NCBI GenBank assembly: GCA_027001815.1
Contig: JALTLT010000391.1
Coordinates: forward strand, 1-10,740
From: Gammaproteobacteria bacterium
GTDB lineage: Bacteria > Pseudomonadota > Gammaproteobacteria > JALTLT01
DNA length: 10,740 bases
Direction: 5' to 3'
Every line of letters begins with the position of its first letter. The stretch's first letter is position 1. A program made the translations under genes and the position numbers. A model generated the notes under the pieces. It saw only the letters and a program-made list of their open reading frames with translations, made no database searches and was not told the DNA's origin. Below, piece by piece: positions 1 through 6,114 of this stretch.

Positions 1-122
1 GGGGGGAGGCGACGGGGATCGATCGCCAGCAGCTCCAGCAACTCACCGGGATCGTTCACCGCCTCGGCGAGGATTCTCTGCCAGGGGCGGGCCTGCCGCC
101 GCGGCGCGGTTCGGGTTATCAT
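1..122 (-). CDS. epmB: EF-P beta-lysylation protein EpmB, N-terminal fragment
   Basis: Reading the minus strand from an ATG at 122-120 gives about 40 codons, open to the window edge. The peptide contains PWQRILAEAVNDPGELLELL followed by AIDPRRLP, which resembles the start of E. coli EpmB (a segment like DPDELLRLLNID). EpmB is a radical-SAM lysine 2,3-aminomutase that makes (R)-beta-lysine, the substrate EpmA attaches to EF-P. The CxxxCxxC cluster motif would lie outside the window and cannot be checked. The gene is divergent from efp with only 44 bases between the two start codons, the same arrangement as in E. coli. A GGGGA stretch upstream of the ATG may serve as ribosome binding site. The call rests on the short N-terminal match plus strong context. 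Confidence 0.85.
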   Translation of the reverse strand, partial: MITRTAPRRQARPWQRILAEAVNDPGELLELLAIDPRRLP

Positions 123-166
123 AAAAAGATTGTCCCCAAATCAATCCCAGGAAACGGAAGAGTCAG

Positions 167-736
167 ATGGCGAGTTACAGCACCAACGAGTTCCGCAGCG
201 GCCTGAAGATTATGATCGACGGTGACCCCTATGTCATCATCGAGAACGAATTCGTCAAGCCGGGCAAGGGCCAGGCCTTCAACCGCATCAAGATCCGCAA
301 TCTCAAGACCGGGCGGGTGATCGACCGCACCTACAAGTCGGGGGAGTCGGTGGAGGCGGCGGACGTGATGGACGTGGAGATGCAGTACCTCTACAACGAC
401 GGCGAGTTCTGGCACTTCATGGACCCCGACACCTACGAGCAGGTCCAGGCGGACAAGACCGCCGTCGGTGAGGCCGCCAAGTGGCTCAAGGAGCAGGATC
501 TCTGCCAGCTCACCCTGTGGAACGGCGAGCCCCTCTCGGTGACCCCGCCCAACTTCGTCACCCTGAAGGTGACCGACACCGATCCCGGCCTGCGTGGCGA
601 CACCTCCAGCGGTGGCAGCAAGCCGGCCACCCTGGAGACCGGTGCGGTGGTGCGGGTCCCCCTCTTCATCGAGGTGGACGATGTGCTCAAGATCGACACC
701 CGCACCGGCGAGTACGTCTCCCGCGTCAAGGAGTGA
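167..736 (+). CDS. efp: Translation elongation factor P (EF-P)
   Basis: This 189-residue protein has the usual EF-P length and three-domain organisation: an N-terminal KOW-like domain followed by two OB-fold domains. EF-P binds between the P and E sites of the ribosome and relieves stalling at polyproline stretches. The modification loop reads VKPGKGQAF, with the target lysine at position 34 as in E. coli, so beta-lysylation by EpmA is expected. The C-terminal signature region (GDTSSGGSKPATLETGAVV, about residues 144-162) is present. GGAAG sits 6 bases before the ATG and supports this start. epmB is divergent upstream and epmA follows 25 bases after the stop, so efp and epmA are probably cotranscribed. 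Confidence 0.97.
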   Translation: MASYSTNEFRSGLKIMIDGDPYVIIENEFVKPGKGQAFNRIKIRNLKTGRVIDRTYKSGESVEAADVMDVEMQYLYNDGEFWHFMDPDTYEQVQADKTAVGEAAKWLKEQDLCQLTLWNGEPLSVTPPNFVTLKVTDTDPGLRGDTSSGGSKPATLETGAVVRVPLFIEVDDVLKIDTRTGEYVSRVKE

Positions 737-761
737 TCGCGGTCGCCGGGGCCTCTGCGTC

Positions 762-1745
762 GTGAACGAGTGGCGGCCCGCCGCCCCCCTCTCCGCCCTG
801 CGTGCCCGGGCGGAGATGCTCGAGGGACTGCGGGCCTTCTTCCGCGAACGGGGCGTGCTCGAGGTGGAGACGCCGGTACTCTCCGCCGCCGCGCTCACCG
901 ACCCCGCCATCGAGAGCCTCTCCACCCTCTATCGCGGGCCGGGAGGTCCCGCCGACGGGCGGCTCTGGCTGCACACCTCCCCCGAGTTCCCCATGAAACG
1001 GCTGCTGGCCGCCGGCAGTGGCCCTATCTTCCAGGTGTGTCGCGTCTTCCGTGACGGCGAGGCGGGGCGTCGCCACAACCCCGAGTTCTCTCTCCTGGAG
1101 TGGTACCGGCCCGGCCTCTCCATGGAGGCGCTGATGGCGGAGGTGGAGGCGCTGGTACGCGCCCTGCTGGCCCCCTATCGGGATCCGGGCCCGGCCCGTC
1201 GCCTCTCCTGGCGCCAGGCGTTCCTCGATCACGCCGGGATCGACCCCTTCGCGGCCGACGAGTCGATGCTGCGCCGCCGGGCCGCCGCCCTGGGGGTGGC
1301 TGCGCCCGAAGGGTTGAGCGGCCGGGACCCCTGGCTGGACCTGCTGCTCACCGCGGTGGTGGAACCCGGCCTGGCGAAGGAGGGGCTGGTGTTTCTCTAT
1401 CACTATCCTCCCTCCCAGGCGGCCCTCGCCCGCCTGGTACGGGATGCGGAGGGGCGCCGGGTGGCGGAGCGGTTCGAGCTCTATCTGGATGGCCTCGAAC
1501 TGGCCAATGGCTTCCACGAACTGGCCGATGCCGCCGAGCAGCGGCGTCGCTTCGAGGCGGAGCAGGCCCGCCGCAGGGCATCGGGCCAGGAGGTCCCGCC
1601 GCTCGACGAACGGCTGCTGGCGGCCCTCGAGGCGGGCCTGCCCGACTGTTGCGGGGTCGCTCTCGGTCTCGACCGACTGCTGATGGCCGCCCTCGGCGCC
1701 GAATGCATCGAACAGGTGCTGGCGTTCCCCATCGATCGCGCCTGA
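762..1745 (+). CDS. epmA: EF-P--(R)-beta-lysine ligase EpmA (GenX/PoxA/YjeA)
   Basis: This is a class II lysyl-tRNA-synthetase paralogue lacking the anticodon-binding domain; it adenylates (R)-beta-lysine and transfers it to EF-P Lys34. The GTG start at 762 gives 327 residues, close to the ~325 of E. coli EpmA; an open frame extends upstream but overlaps efp and shows no homology. Visible landmarks are GVLEVETPVL (about 31-40), TSPEFPMKRLL (72-82), motif 2 with FRDGEAGRRHNPEFSLLEWY (96-115), ELANGFHEL in the C-terminal half, and motif 3 GVALGLDRLLM (298-308). No clear Shine-Dalgarno precedes the GTG, which may mean translational coupling to efp, whose stop lies 25 bases upstream. EpmC (hydroxylase) is not in the window. 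Confidence 0.95.
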   Translation: MNEWRPAAPLSALRARAEMLEGLRAFFRERGVLEVETPVLSAAALTDPAIESLSTLYRGPGGPADGRLWLHTSPEFPMKRLLAAGSGPIFQVCRVFRDGEAGRRHNPEFSLLEWYRPGLSMEALMAEVEALVRALLAPYRDPGPARRLSWRQAFLDHAGIDPFAADESMLRRRAAALGVAAPEGLSGRDPWLDLLLTAVVEPGLAKEGLVFLYHYPPSQAALARLVRDAEGRRVAERFELYLDGLELANGFHELADAAEQRRRFEAEQARRRASGQEVPPLDERLLAALEAGLPDCCGVALGLDRLLMAALGAECIEQVLAFPIDRA

Positions 1746-1833
1746 CTCTCCTCCGACGAGGCCCCGATCTCTCCGGCCCGGAGAAGGGCTCTTCATTCCC
1801 CTCTGCGCAGCGGGGTCACGGGACGGGATCGGT

Positions 1834-1869
1834 CCCCTCCCCTCCCCTCCCCTCCTCTCGTCTCGTCTC
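1834..1869 (+). repeat. Pyrimidine-rich microsatellite, (CCCCT)4 then (CTCGT)2
   Basis: Four perfect tandem copies of CCCCT (1834-1853) are followed by CCT and two copies of CTCGT (1857-1866), then CTC. The strand is almost purely pyrimidine, so the tract could adopt unusual structure and is prone to slippage. It lies about 90 bases after the epmA stop and directly abuts the first unit of the 85-base repeat. No coding frame depends on its length, so phase variation of a protein is not suggested. Confidence 0.8.
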
Positions 1870-2059
1870 TCATGGACACCCATCGATTGCGCACGAGCGG
1901 GGCGCCGGCCCGCCCCGGGGCGCTTTTCCCGCTTCATGGGTGTCCCGTAATTATCATGGACACCCATCAATTGCTGCCGGGAGGGGTGGCGGGAGGCGCC
2001 GGAGCCCCTTGCCGAAAATCGTGGGTGTCCCGAAACGGTCATGGACACCCACCGATTGC
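1870..2059 (+). repeat. Three-unit direct repeat, ~85-base period, with hairpin cores
   Basis: A 21-base unit beginning TCATGGACACCCA and ending ATTGC occurs at 1870-1890, 1954-1974 and 2039-2059, with start-to-start spacings of 84 and 85 bases. Before the second and third units lies the inverse of the core (1936-1945 and 2021-2030), each able to form a 10-bp stem with the following unit around a 12-base loop beginning CG and ending CAT. The outermost pair is A-T in the first hairpin and G-C in the second. The first unit has no inverse partner; the microsatellite takes its place. Bases between the units are mostly not conserved. This resembles an intergenic repeat family rather than a CRISPR array. 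Confidence 0.8.
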
Positions 2060-2108
2060 GCCGGCGGGTCGCTCCGGGGAGGCGGGTCTCCCGCCGGGCC
2101 GGGGATGG

Positions 2109-2969
2109 TCAGGGGGTGGTGGTGAAGGTGCCCAGGCGTTCGCCGAGGCGGATAGGGAGTTCGGGGATCCAGCGGGAGTCCCAGGTTACCGTGGGGCCGA
2201 AGAGGAGGATGACGGTGGAGCCGAGGTTGAAACGCCCCATCTCCTCCCCCCGCTTCAGGACGGGAGCCTCCTGCCGGGAATAATCGGTGACGGTGATGCC
2301 GGATCCCGCCGGTGGGGTGATCTCGCCGGCCCATACGGTCTCGATGGAGCCGACGTTGAGTGCTCCCACCTGGATCAGGGCCATGGGGCCGGCCGGAGTC
2401 TCGAAGAGGGTGACGACCCGCTCGTTGCGGGCGAACACGCCGCGGACATGTTCCACGGCGGAGAGGGAGACGCTGAACAGGCGCCCCGGGACGTGGATCA
2501 TGCGGCGCACCGTCCCGTCCAGGGGCATGTGGATGCGGTGGTAGTCGCGGGGGGAGAGGTAGAGGGTAGCGAAGCGTCCGCCACGGAACTGCTCCACCAT
2601 ATCCCGGTCCCCCCCCACCAGCGCCTCGAGGCTGTAGTCGATCCCCTTGGCCTGCAGCAGCCGCCCGGCCTCGATGGTGCCGATCTGGCTGACGGCACCG
2701 TCCACGGGGCTGGCGATCACTTCCGGTGCCTCCGGCCAGTGGCGTGCCCCTTCCCGCAGGGCACGGGTGAAGAAGGCATTGAAACTGCGGTAGTGGCCGA
2801 TCTCCGGGTCCGCTGCCTCTCCCAGATCGACCTGAAAACGGCGCACGAACCAGCGGATCACCCCTTCGAGGAAGGGCGGATCCTCCCAGCGGACGAGCCG
2901 GTGGGTGATGCGGGAGATCAGGTGGGTGGGCAGCAGGTACTGGACCGCTACCTCGAGGGGCATGCTCAC
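2109..2969 (-). CDS. psd: Phosphatidylserine decarboxylase proenzyme
   Basis: This inner-membrane enzyme decarboxylates phosphatidylserine to phosphatidylethanolamine. The 286-residue proenzyme has the LGST autocleavage site at 249-252; cleavage before Ser251 would give the beta chain and a pyruvoyl-bearing alpha chain. SPVDGAV contains Asp90, and SPRDYHRIHMP contains His144 and His147, matching the E. coli processing residues in type and numbering. SIETVWAGEITPP and GEEMGRFNLG are family signatures. The chosen start is GTG (2969-2967) with GAAGAGAG about 8 bases upstream; an in-frame ATG two codons later (2963) is an alternative. It is probably the last gene of the sco-PCu(A)C-psd unit, 45 bases after the chaperone stop. 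Confidence 0.96.
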   Translation of the reverse strand: MSMPLEVAVQYLLPTHLISRITHRLVRWEDPPFLEGVIRWFVRRFQVDLGEAADPEIGHYRSFNAFFTRALREGARHWPEAPEVIASPVDGAVSQIGTIEAGRLLQAKGIDYSLEALVGGDRDMVEQFRGGRFATLYLSPRDYHRIHMPLDGTVRRMIHVPGRLFSVSLSAVEHVRGVFARNERVVTLFETPAGPMALIQVGALNVGSIETVWAGEITPPAGSGITVTDYSRQEAPVLKRGEEMGRFNLGSTVILLFGPTVTWDSRWIPELPIRLGERLGTFTTTP

Positions 2970-3014
2970 GGGATCGCTCTCTTCGCTGACGGGGGTCGCC
3001 GAGGCGTCACCCTT

Positions 3015-3476
3015 TCAATGGTGGTGGTGATGGTGCTCCCCGCCCCCCCGCCGCACCTCCGCCTCGACGGTGATGCGACCACCGCCGGCGAGATGGAGGA
3101 TCAGGGGGATCTCCTCGCCAGCTTTCGGCGGCTGGTCGGGGTCGAAGAGCATCAGGTGGTAGCCGCCTGGGGCGAGGGTGATCTGGCCGCCAGGGGGAAT
3201 CTCCAGGCGCTCGACGGGCGCCATGCGCATCATGCCGTTCTCTTCGAAGCTGCGGTGCAGCTCCACCCTGCCGAAGCGGGGGCTCTCGGCAGCGGTGACG
3301 ACGAGGAGGCGGTCGGTGGGGTTTCGCAGCACCATGAAGGCGGCCAGCACGCGGGCCACGGGAGGCCCCTCCCGTACCCAGGGGTCCACCACCTGCAGCC
3401 GGGATCCGGCGCGGGCGTCGAGAGTGGTGCAGAGCAGGAGGATGGTGAAGAGGAGGGGAATGGCGCGGCGGGGCAT
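3015..3476 (-). CDS. PCu(A)C-family periplasmic copper chaperone with native His6 tail
   Basis: The protein (153 residues from the ATG at 3476) begins with a signal peptide: basic MPRR, a hydrophobic stretch to about residue 18, and a likely cleavage after DARA. The mature part is a PCu(A)C (DUF461) domain whose copper motif H-X10-M-X21-H-X-M matches exactly: His74, Met85, His107, Met109. Family members carry Cu(I) in the periplasm and help assemble the CuA centre of cytochrome oxidase with Sco proteins. It ends GGGEHHHHHH, six consecutive histidines just before the stop, a probable extra metal-binding tail. GAGGTGA lies 5 bases before this ATG; a longer frame to 3497 would overlap sco and has no visible ribosome binding site. 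The start is 4 bases past the sco stop. Confidence 0.93.
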   Translation of the reverse strand: MPRRAIPLLFTILLLCTTLDARAGSRLQVVDPWVREGPPVARVLAAFMVLRNPTDRLLVVTAAESPRFGRVELHRSFEENGMMRMAPVERLEIPPGGQITLAPGGYHLMLFDPDQPPKAGEEIPLILHLAGGGRITVEAEVRRGGGEHHHHHH

Positions 3477-3480
3477 GGTC

Positions 3481-4122
3481 TCACCTCGATGCTTCATACA
3501 GGGTCAGAAGATCCGCGGCGATCTCGTCGGCGCGGTGTGGCGGAGAGAAGATGGCGACCAGCTCTCCTGCGGGATCGAGCAGCAGGATGGAGGCGCTGTG
3601 ATCGATGAGGTAGCCGCCGTCCCCGGTCTCCGCACCGCGCATCCAGGCGATGCCGAGGCTGCGGGCCACCTTCGCGATCTCCGCCGGATCGCCGCTCAAC
3701 CCCTCGAAGGCGGGATTGAAATAGGCCAGATAGTCGCGGAGGAAGGCAGGGGTGTCGCGCTCGGGGTCGAGGGTGACGAAGACGAAACGGGTGGCGCCCG
3801 CCGCCTCCGGCCGTCCCTTCAGCTCGGCCGCCACCTGGTTGAGGAGGCTCATGGTGGTGGGACAGATGTCGGGGCAGTGGGTATAGCCGAAGAAGAGGAG
3901 GGTGTAACTTCCCTCGAAGAAACGGTTGTCCACCTCCTCGCCCCCCTGACTCACCAGCCGGAACCCGGGCAGCGGCTTGGGGGGGGCGATGAGGGTGCCG
4001 GCCACCAGTTCCACCGCCCTCCCGCCGGGTTCCCGGAAGGTGCTGCCGTACCAGACCAGCAGGGCGAGCAGAGCCAGGAGGGGGGCAAGATGGGCGAAGG
4101 TGGGGCGATTGCCTGTGGTCAT
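3481..4122 (-). CDS. SCO1/SenC family copper-binding protein
   Basis: The product is a membrane-anchored thioredoxin-fold protein of 213 residues. An N-terminal transmembrane helix (about residues 9-26, LAPLLALLALLVWYGS) anchors a periplasmic domain. Copper ligands are visible: the CxxxC motif in THCPDICPTT (Cys83 and Cys87) and the distal histidine in YLIDHSAS (His175). FVTLDPERDTP is a further family signature. Sco proteins deliver copper to, or reduce, the CuA site of cytochrome c oxidase subunit II; no oxidase genes are in the window. The ATG at 4122 is preferred; an open frame runs to 4167 but only a TTG could start it. Ribosome binding is weak (GGAG about 14 bases upstream). The inverted-repeat element starts 56 bases upstream, so the promoter must lie in or beside it. 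Confidence 0.94.
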   Translation of the reverse strand: MTTGNRPTFAHLAPLLALLALLVWYGSTFREPGGRAVELVAGTLIAPPKPLPGFRLVSQGGEEVDNRFFEGSYTLLFFGYTHCPDICPTTMSLLNQVAAELKGRPEAAGATRFVFVTLDPERDTPAFLRDYLAYFNPAFEGLSGDPAEIAKVARSLGIAWMRGAETGDGGYLIDHSASILLLDPAGELVAIFSPPHRADEIAADLLTLYEASR

Positions 4123-4177
4123 GGGCTGGTCGTGGTCTCCGTGTTTACGCTCTCGAAGGTGTCGCAAGCAGTTATGC

Positions 4178-4522
4178 TATTAACCCGGCAACATACTATA
4201 TCGTGTTCAGGGCGCCCGCCTGGCGTCCCTGACCTCATGATCTTGTTTTGACAGGTCGCCGCCTGCCGGCCCGTGGACGGCGTTGGAGCCGCGGGCTTTG
4301 GAATGACCGACAGCCTGTGCCGCGGTGCAGGGATGCACCGCCGTTTTCAATGACGCCAGGTCATTGAAATCGCGAGGAAGCCGGAAATCGCATTTTCGGC
4401 TTGCGGCGTTGAAAAAGGCCAGGATGGACTTTTTCAACATCCTGTTGAAGCGGTACGACTCCGCCTTGCCGCGAACCGGCAGGCGACGACTGAACGCGAT
4501 ATAGTATGTTGCCGGGTCAATA
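4178..4522. mobile_element. MITE-like element with ~33-bp terminal inverted repeats
   Basis: Bases 4178-4210 and 4490-4522 are inverted repeats differing at 2 of 33 positions; both share the core ACCCGGCAACATACTATATC (written for the left end). A second inverted pair lies inside (4255-4269 with 4476-4490, one mismatch in 15); on the left it is separated from the terminal repeat by about 44 extra bases, suggesting an insertion in that arm. The centre holds copy A of the multi-hairpin repeat. No transposase can be read, so the element would be non-autonomous. I see no clear target duplication. It fills the divergent space between sco and prmB, with identical sequence pointing outward to each gene. 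The family is not identified. Confidence 0.75.
4311..4444 (+). repeat. Multi-hairpin repeat, copy A
   Basis: This 134-base segment matches 7848-7981 (copy D) with about 11 differences by hand count and no length change. It contains a GCGGTGCA/TGCACCGC hairpin with loop GGGA, a TTTTCAATGAC/GTCATTGAAA hairpin, a GAAGCCG/CGGCTT hairpin, and GTTGAAAAAG...CTTTTTCAAC, ending CATCCTG. The first hairpin of copies B and D is missing except for its right arm (CAGCCTG). It is nested inside the inverted-repeat element between sco and prmB. Confidence 0.85.
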
Positions 4523-4557
4523 ACAGAATCAAGCCGGTCGTCGGAATACCGGATCAC

Positions 4558-5466
4558 ATGGGAGACGAGCAGATGATCGAACAGGCGGTACGCGACCTGC
4601 GAACGGTGCGCGACCTGGTGCGCTGGGGGGCCAGCCGCATGCGGGAGGCGGGGCTCTTCTTCGGTCACGGCACCGACAACGCCCTGGACGAGGCGTTGCT
4701 GCTGGTGTTGCACGCCATCCACCTGGACCACTCCCTCCCCGTCGACCATCTCGATGCGCGCCTCACCGAGGCGGAGCGGCGGGTGGCGGCGGAGCTGCTG
4801 CAGGCGCGCTGGAAGAGCCGGCGGCCGGCGGCCTATCTGACCCGGGAGGCGTGGTTCGCGGGGTTGTCCTTCTATGTGGACGAGCGGGTACTGGTACCCC
4901 GTTCTCCCATTGCCGAGCTGATCGAACAGGGCTTCGAGCCGTGGCTGGAGCGGCCGCCCCGGCGGGTGCTCGACCTCTGCACCGGTTCCGGCTGTATCGC
5001 CATCGCCTGCGCCTGGGCCTTTCCCAAGGCGGAGGTGGTGGCGGTGGACATCTCGGAGCCGGCCCTGGAGGTGGCACGCATCAACCGTGAGCGGTATGGA
5101 CTCGAGGGGCGGCTGGAGCTGCTGCGGTCGGACCTCTTCGAGGCCCTGCCGCCCCAGCGCTTCGATCTCATCGTCAGCAACCCACCCTACGTCTCGCGGC
5201 GGGAGATGGCTTCGCTGCCGGCCGAGTTCCATCGCGAGCCGGCCATCGGTCTGGAGGCGGGAGAGGAGGGGCTGGACGTGGTGGAGCGGATCCTGGCCCG
5301 GGCCGCCGACTACCTGGAACCGGGGGGGGTGTTGATCGTCGAGGTGGGCAACAGTGCGCCGGCGGTGGAACAGCGCTGGCCACAGCTCCCCTTCGTCTGG
5401 CTGGAGTTCGAACGGGGCGGGGAGGGGGTGTTCCTGCTGCGGCGCGAGGATCTGCCGCCGGACTAG
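4558..5466 (+). CDS. prmB: Ribosomal protein uL3 N5-glutamine methyltransferase
   Basis: PrmB methylates a glutamine of ribosomal protein L3 using S-adenosylmethionine. The 302-residue frame has the N-terminal helical domain of the PrmB/PrmC family (AVRDLRTVRDLVRW, like E. coli AVNELQTIQDMLRW), the linker VLVPRSPIAEL (111-121), the SAM-binding loop DLCTGSGCIAIA (139-150), the acidic VVAVDIS strand (160-166) and the catalytic NPPY (208-211). PRSPIAEL rather than a PrmC-like PRPETE favours PrmB. Two starts are possible: ATG 4558, or ATG 4573 five codons later, which has GGAG 8 bases upstream; the second may be the true one. The inverted-repeat element ends 35 bases before 4558. aroC, the E. coli neighbour, does not follow. 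Confidence 0.95.
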   Translation: MGDEQMIEQAVRDLRTVRDLVRWGASRMREAGLFFGHGTDNALDEALLLVLHAIHLDHSLPVDHLDARLTEAERRVAAELLQARWKSRRPAAYLTREAWFAGLSFYVDERVLVPRSPIAELIEQGFEPWLERPPRRVLDLCTGSGCIAIACAWAFPKAEVVAVDISEPALEVARINRERYGLEGRLELLRSDLFEALPPQRFDLIVSNPPYVSRREMASLPAEFHREPAIGLEAGEEGLDVVERILARAADYLEPGGVLIVEVGNSAPAVEQRWPQLPFVWLEFERGGEGVFLLRREDLPPD

Positions 5467-5604
5467 CAGGATGTAGAAAAAGGCCGTCCTGGCCTTTTTC
5501 AACGCCGGAAGCCGAAAATGCGATTTCCGGCTTCCTCACGTTACGGCGGTGCATCCATGCACCGCGGCACAGGCTGCCGAAAAACGGTGTTTTTCAACAG
5601 CCTG
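5467..5604 (-). repeat. Multi-hairpin repeat, copy B (one hairpin deleted)
   Basis: This is the reverse-complement orientation of the copy D repeat, running from CAGGATG directly after the prmB stop to CAGCCTG at 5604. It keeps four hairpins: GAAAAAGGCC/GGCCTTTTTC (5476-5500), GGAAGCCG/CGGCTTCC (5507-5535), GCGGTGCA/TGCACCGC (5546-5565, loop TCCA), and CAGGCTG/CAGCCTG (5570-5604, with inner GAAAAAC/GTTTTTC). Compared with copy D it is 24 bases shorter, the loss falling on the TTTTCAATGAC/GTCATTGAAAA hairpin. Confidence 0.88.
5476..5500 (+). terminator. Candidate bidirectional terminator hairpin after prmB
   Basis: A perfect 10-bp stem, GAAAAAGGCC (5476-5485) with GGCCTTTTTC (5491-5500) and loop GTCCT, begins 10 bases after the prmB stop. 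The run of A on one side and T on the other gives a short U-tract in either direction. It is part of the multi-hairpin repeat, so any termination role is inferred; the GC part of the stem is only four pairs. Confidence 0.45.
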
Positions 5605-5660
5605 CCAGCAGGCTGTGGACTGTTGAAAAGACCCGGCGATAGGCTCTTTCAGCATCCCCT
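5605..5660. repeat. Degenerate second repeat fragment next to copy B
   Basis: CAGGCTG (5609-5615) can pair with the end of copy B (CAGCCTG, 5598-5604) around the loop CCAG. Then TGTTGAAAAGACC and CTCTTTCAGCATCC resemble the outer ends of the multi-hairpin repeat with its middle missing. It looks like an eroded second copy filling the space to the PilZ stop codon at 5670. Confidence 0.4.
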
Positions 5661-5669
5661 CGGAGAGTC

Positions 5670-6038
5670 TCACTCCGTGCGGCTGCTCAACGCCTCCAGC
5701 TCGCGATGCAGGATCGACTCGTCGCGGGTGTTGAGTTCCACCAGGCGGCGCAGATGGGAGACGCTGTCGATGTCGATGTATTCGCAGCGCAGTCCCATGC
5801 AGCGGTTCTCCACGTGGGCCACGCTGGCATCCATGCGGATCGTCTCGCCGTCGGAGAGGTGGATGATCAGTTCGCACGACTCGCCCGTTTCGGCGGGCCA
5901 GTCCACCGGTTTCTCCACCAGTGCCCCCTTGAGGGAGATGTCCAGCAACTGGCTCTCGCAGTGGTGGCCGGAACAGGCCAGGGTGACATCGGCGTCGAAC
6001 GGGACACGGTGGTAGCGACGCTTTTCATTGTCCGCCAT
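5670..6038 (-). CDS. Single-domain PilZ (c-di-GMP-binding) protein
   Basis: The 122-residue product is a stand-alone PilZ domain. The N-terminal c-di-GMP motif RxxxR is visible as Arg7-x-x-x-Arg11 (RRYHR), and the second motif D/NxSxxG as DISLKG (Asp33, Ser35, Gly38). There is no YcgR N-domain, signal peptide or membrane segment. Such proteins bind c-di-GMP and pass the signal to a partner, often in motility or biofilm control; the partner cannot be told from the sequence. The start ATG at 6038 has AAGGAG 7 bases upstream. A sigma-28-like promoter ends about 40 bases upstream. The gene is convergent with prmB, and repeats lie on both sides. Confidence 0.92.
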   Translation of the reverse strand: MADNEKRRYHRVPFDADVTLACSGHHCESQLLDISLKGALVEKPVDWPAETGESCELIIHLSDGETIRMDASVAHVENRCMGLRCEYIDIDSVSHLRRLVELNTRDESILHRELEALSSRTE

Positions 6039-6078
6039 CGGGATGCTCCTTCGGCTGCGGAGAGGTTTCCTCCCTGGG

Positions 6079-6106
6079 TTATCGGCGTTCCCGCCCCTTC
6101 GCTTTA
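6079..6106 (-). promoter_or_regulatory. Candidate sigma-28 (FliA) promoter of the PilZ gene
   Basis: On the minus strand TAAA (6106-6103) is followed after 16 bases by GCCGATAA (6086-6079). The -10 element matches the flagellar sigma-28 consensus at all eight positions, and the -35 reads TAAAG; the spacer is one base longer than the classical form. Transcription would start near 6072, leaving a leader of about 34 bases with a good ribosome binding site before the PilZ ATG. Regulation by FliA is known for the c-di-GMP effector YcgR in E. coli, so the pairing is plausible. Confidence 0.6.
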
Positions 6107-6114
6107 AACGGGGG

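Larger units (their letters stand above)
1746..2108. other. Gene-free interval between epmA and psd
   Basis: This 363-base stretch separates the 3' ends of epmA (plus) and psd (minus). It holds a short possible hairpin (GGGAC at 1820-1824 with GTCCC at 1832-1836), a pentanucleotide microsatellite and an ~85-base-period repeat, annotated separately. Neither strand shows a credible coding region: the open frames crossing it have repeat-derived, low-complexity translations. No U-tract intrinsic terminator is evident for epmA or psd. Confidence 0.7.

Noticed and set aside
726..2048. Long minus-strand open frame opposite epmA
   Set aside because: Antisense to a clearly identified gene, with low-complexity translation and repeat-derived ends.
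1870..2059. CRISPR array
   Set aside because: Only three units, with ~63-base gaps containing inverted partners of the repeat, and no cas genes nearby.
3477..3497. Upstream start for the copper chaperone
   Set aside because: It would overlap the sco coding end and lacks a ribosome binding site, whereas the ATG at 3476 has GAGGTGA correctly spaced and leads directly into a signal peptide.
1872..3608. Long plus-strand open frame (578 codons)
   Set aside because: It runs antisense to psd, the PCu(A)C gene and part of sco, and its translation is Gly/His/Asp-rich without family resemblance; it is a high-GC shadow frame.
4207..5502. Minus-strand frame of 431 codons opposite prmB
   Set aside because: Antisense shadow of prmB extended through repeats A and B; no domain is recognisable.
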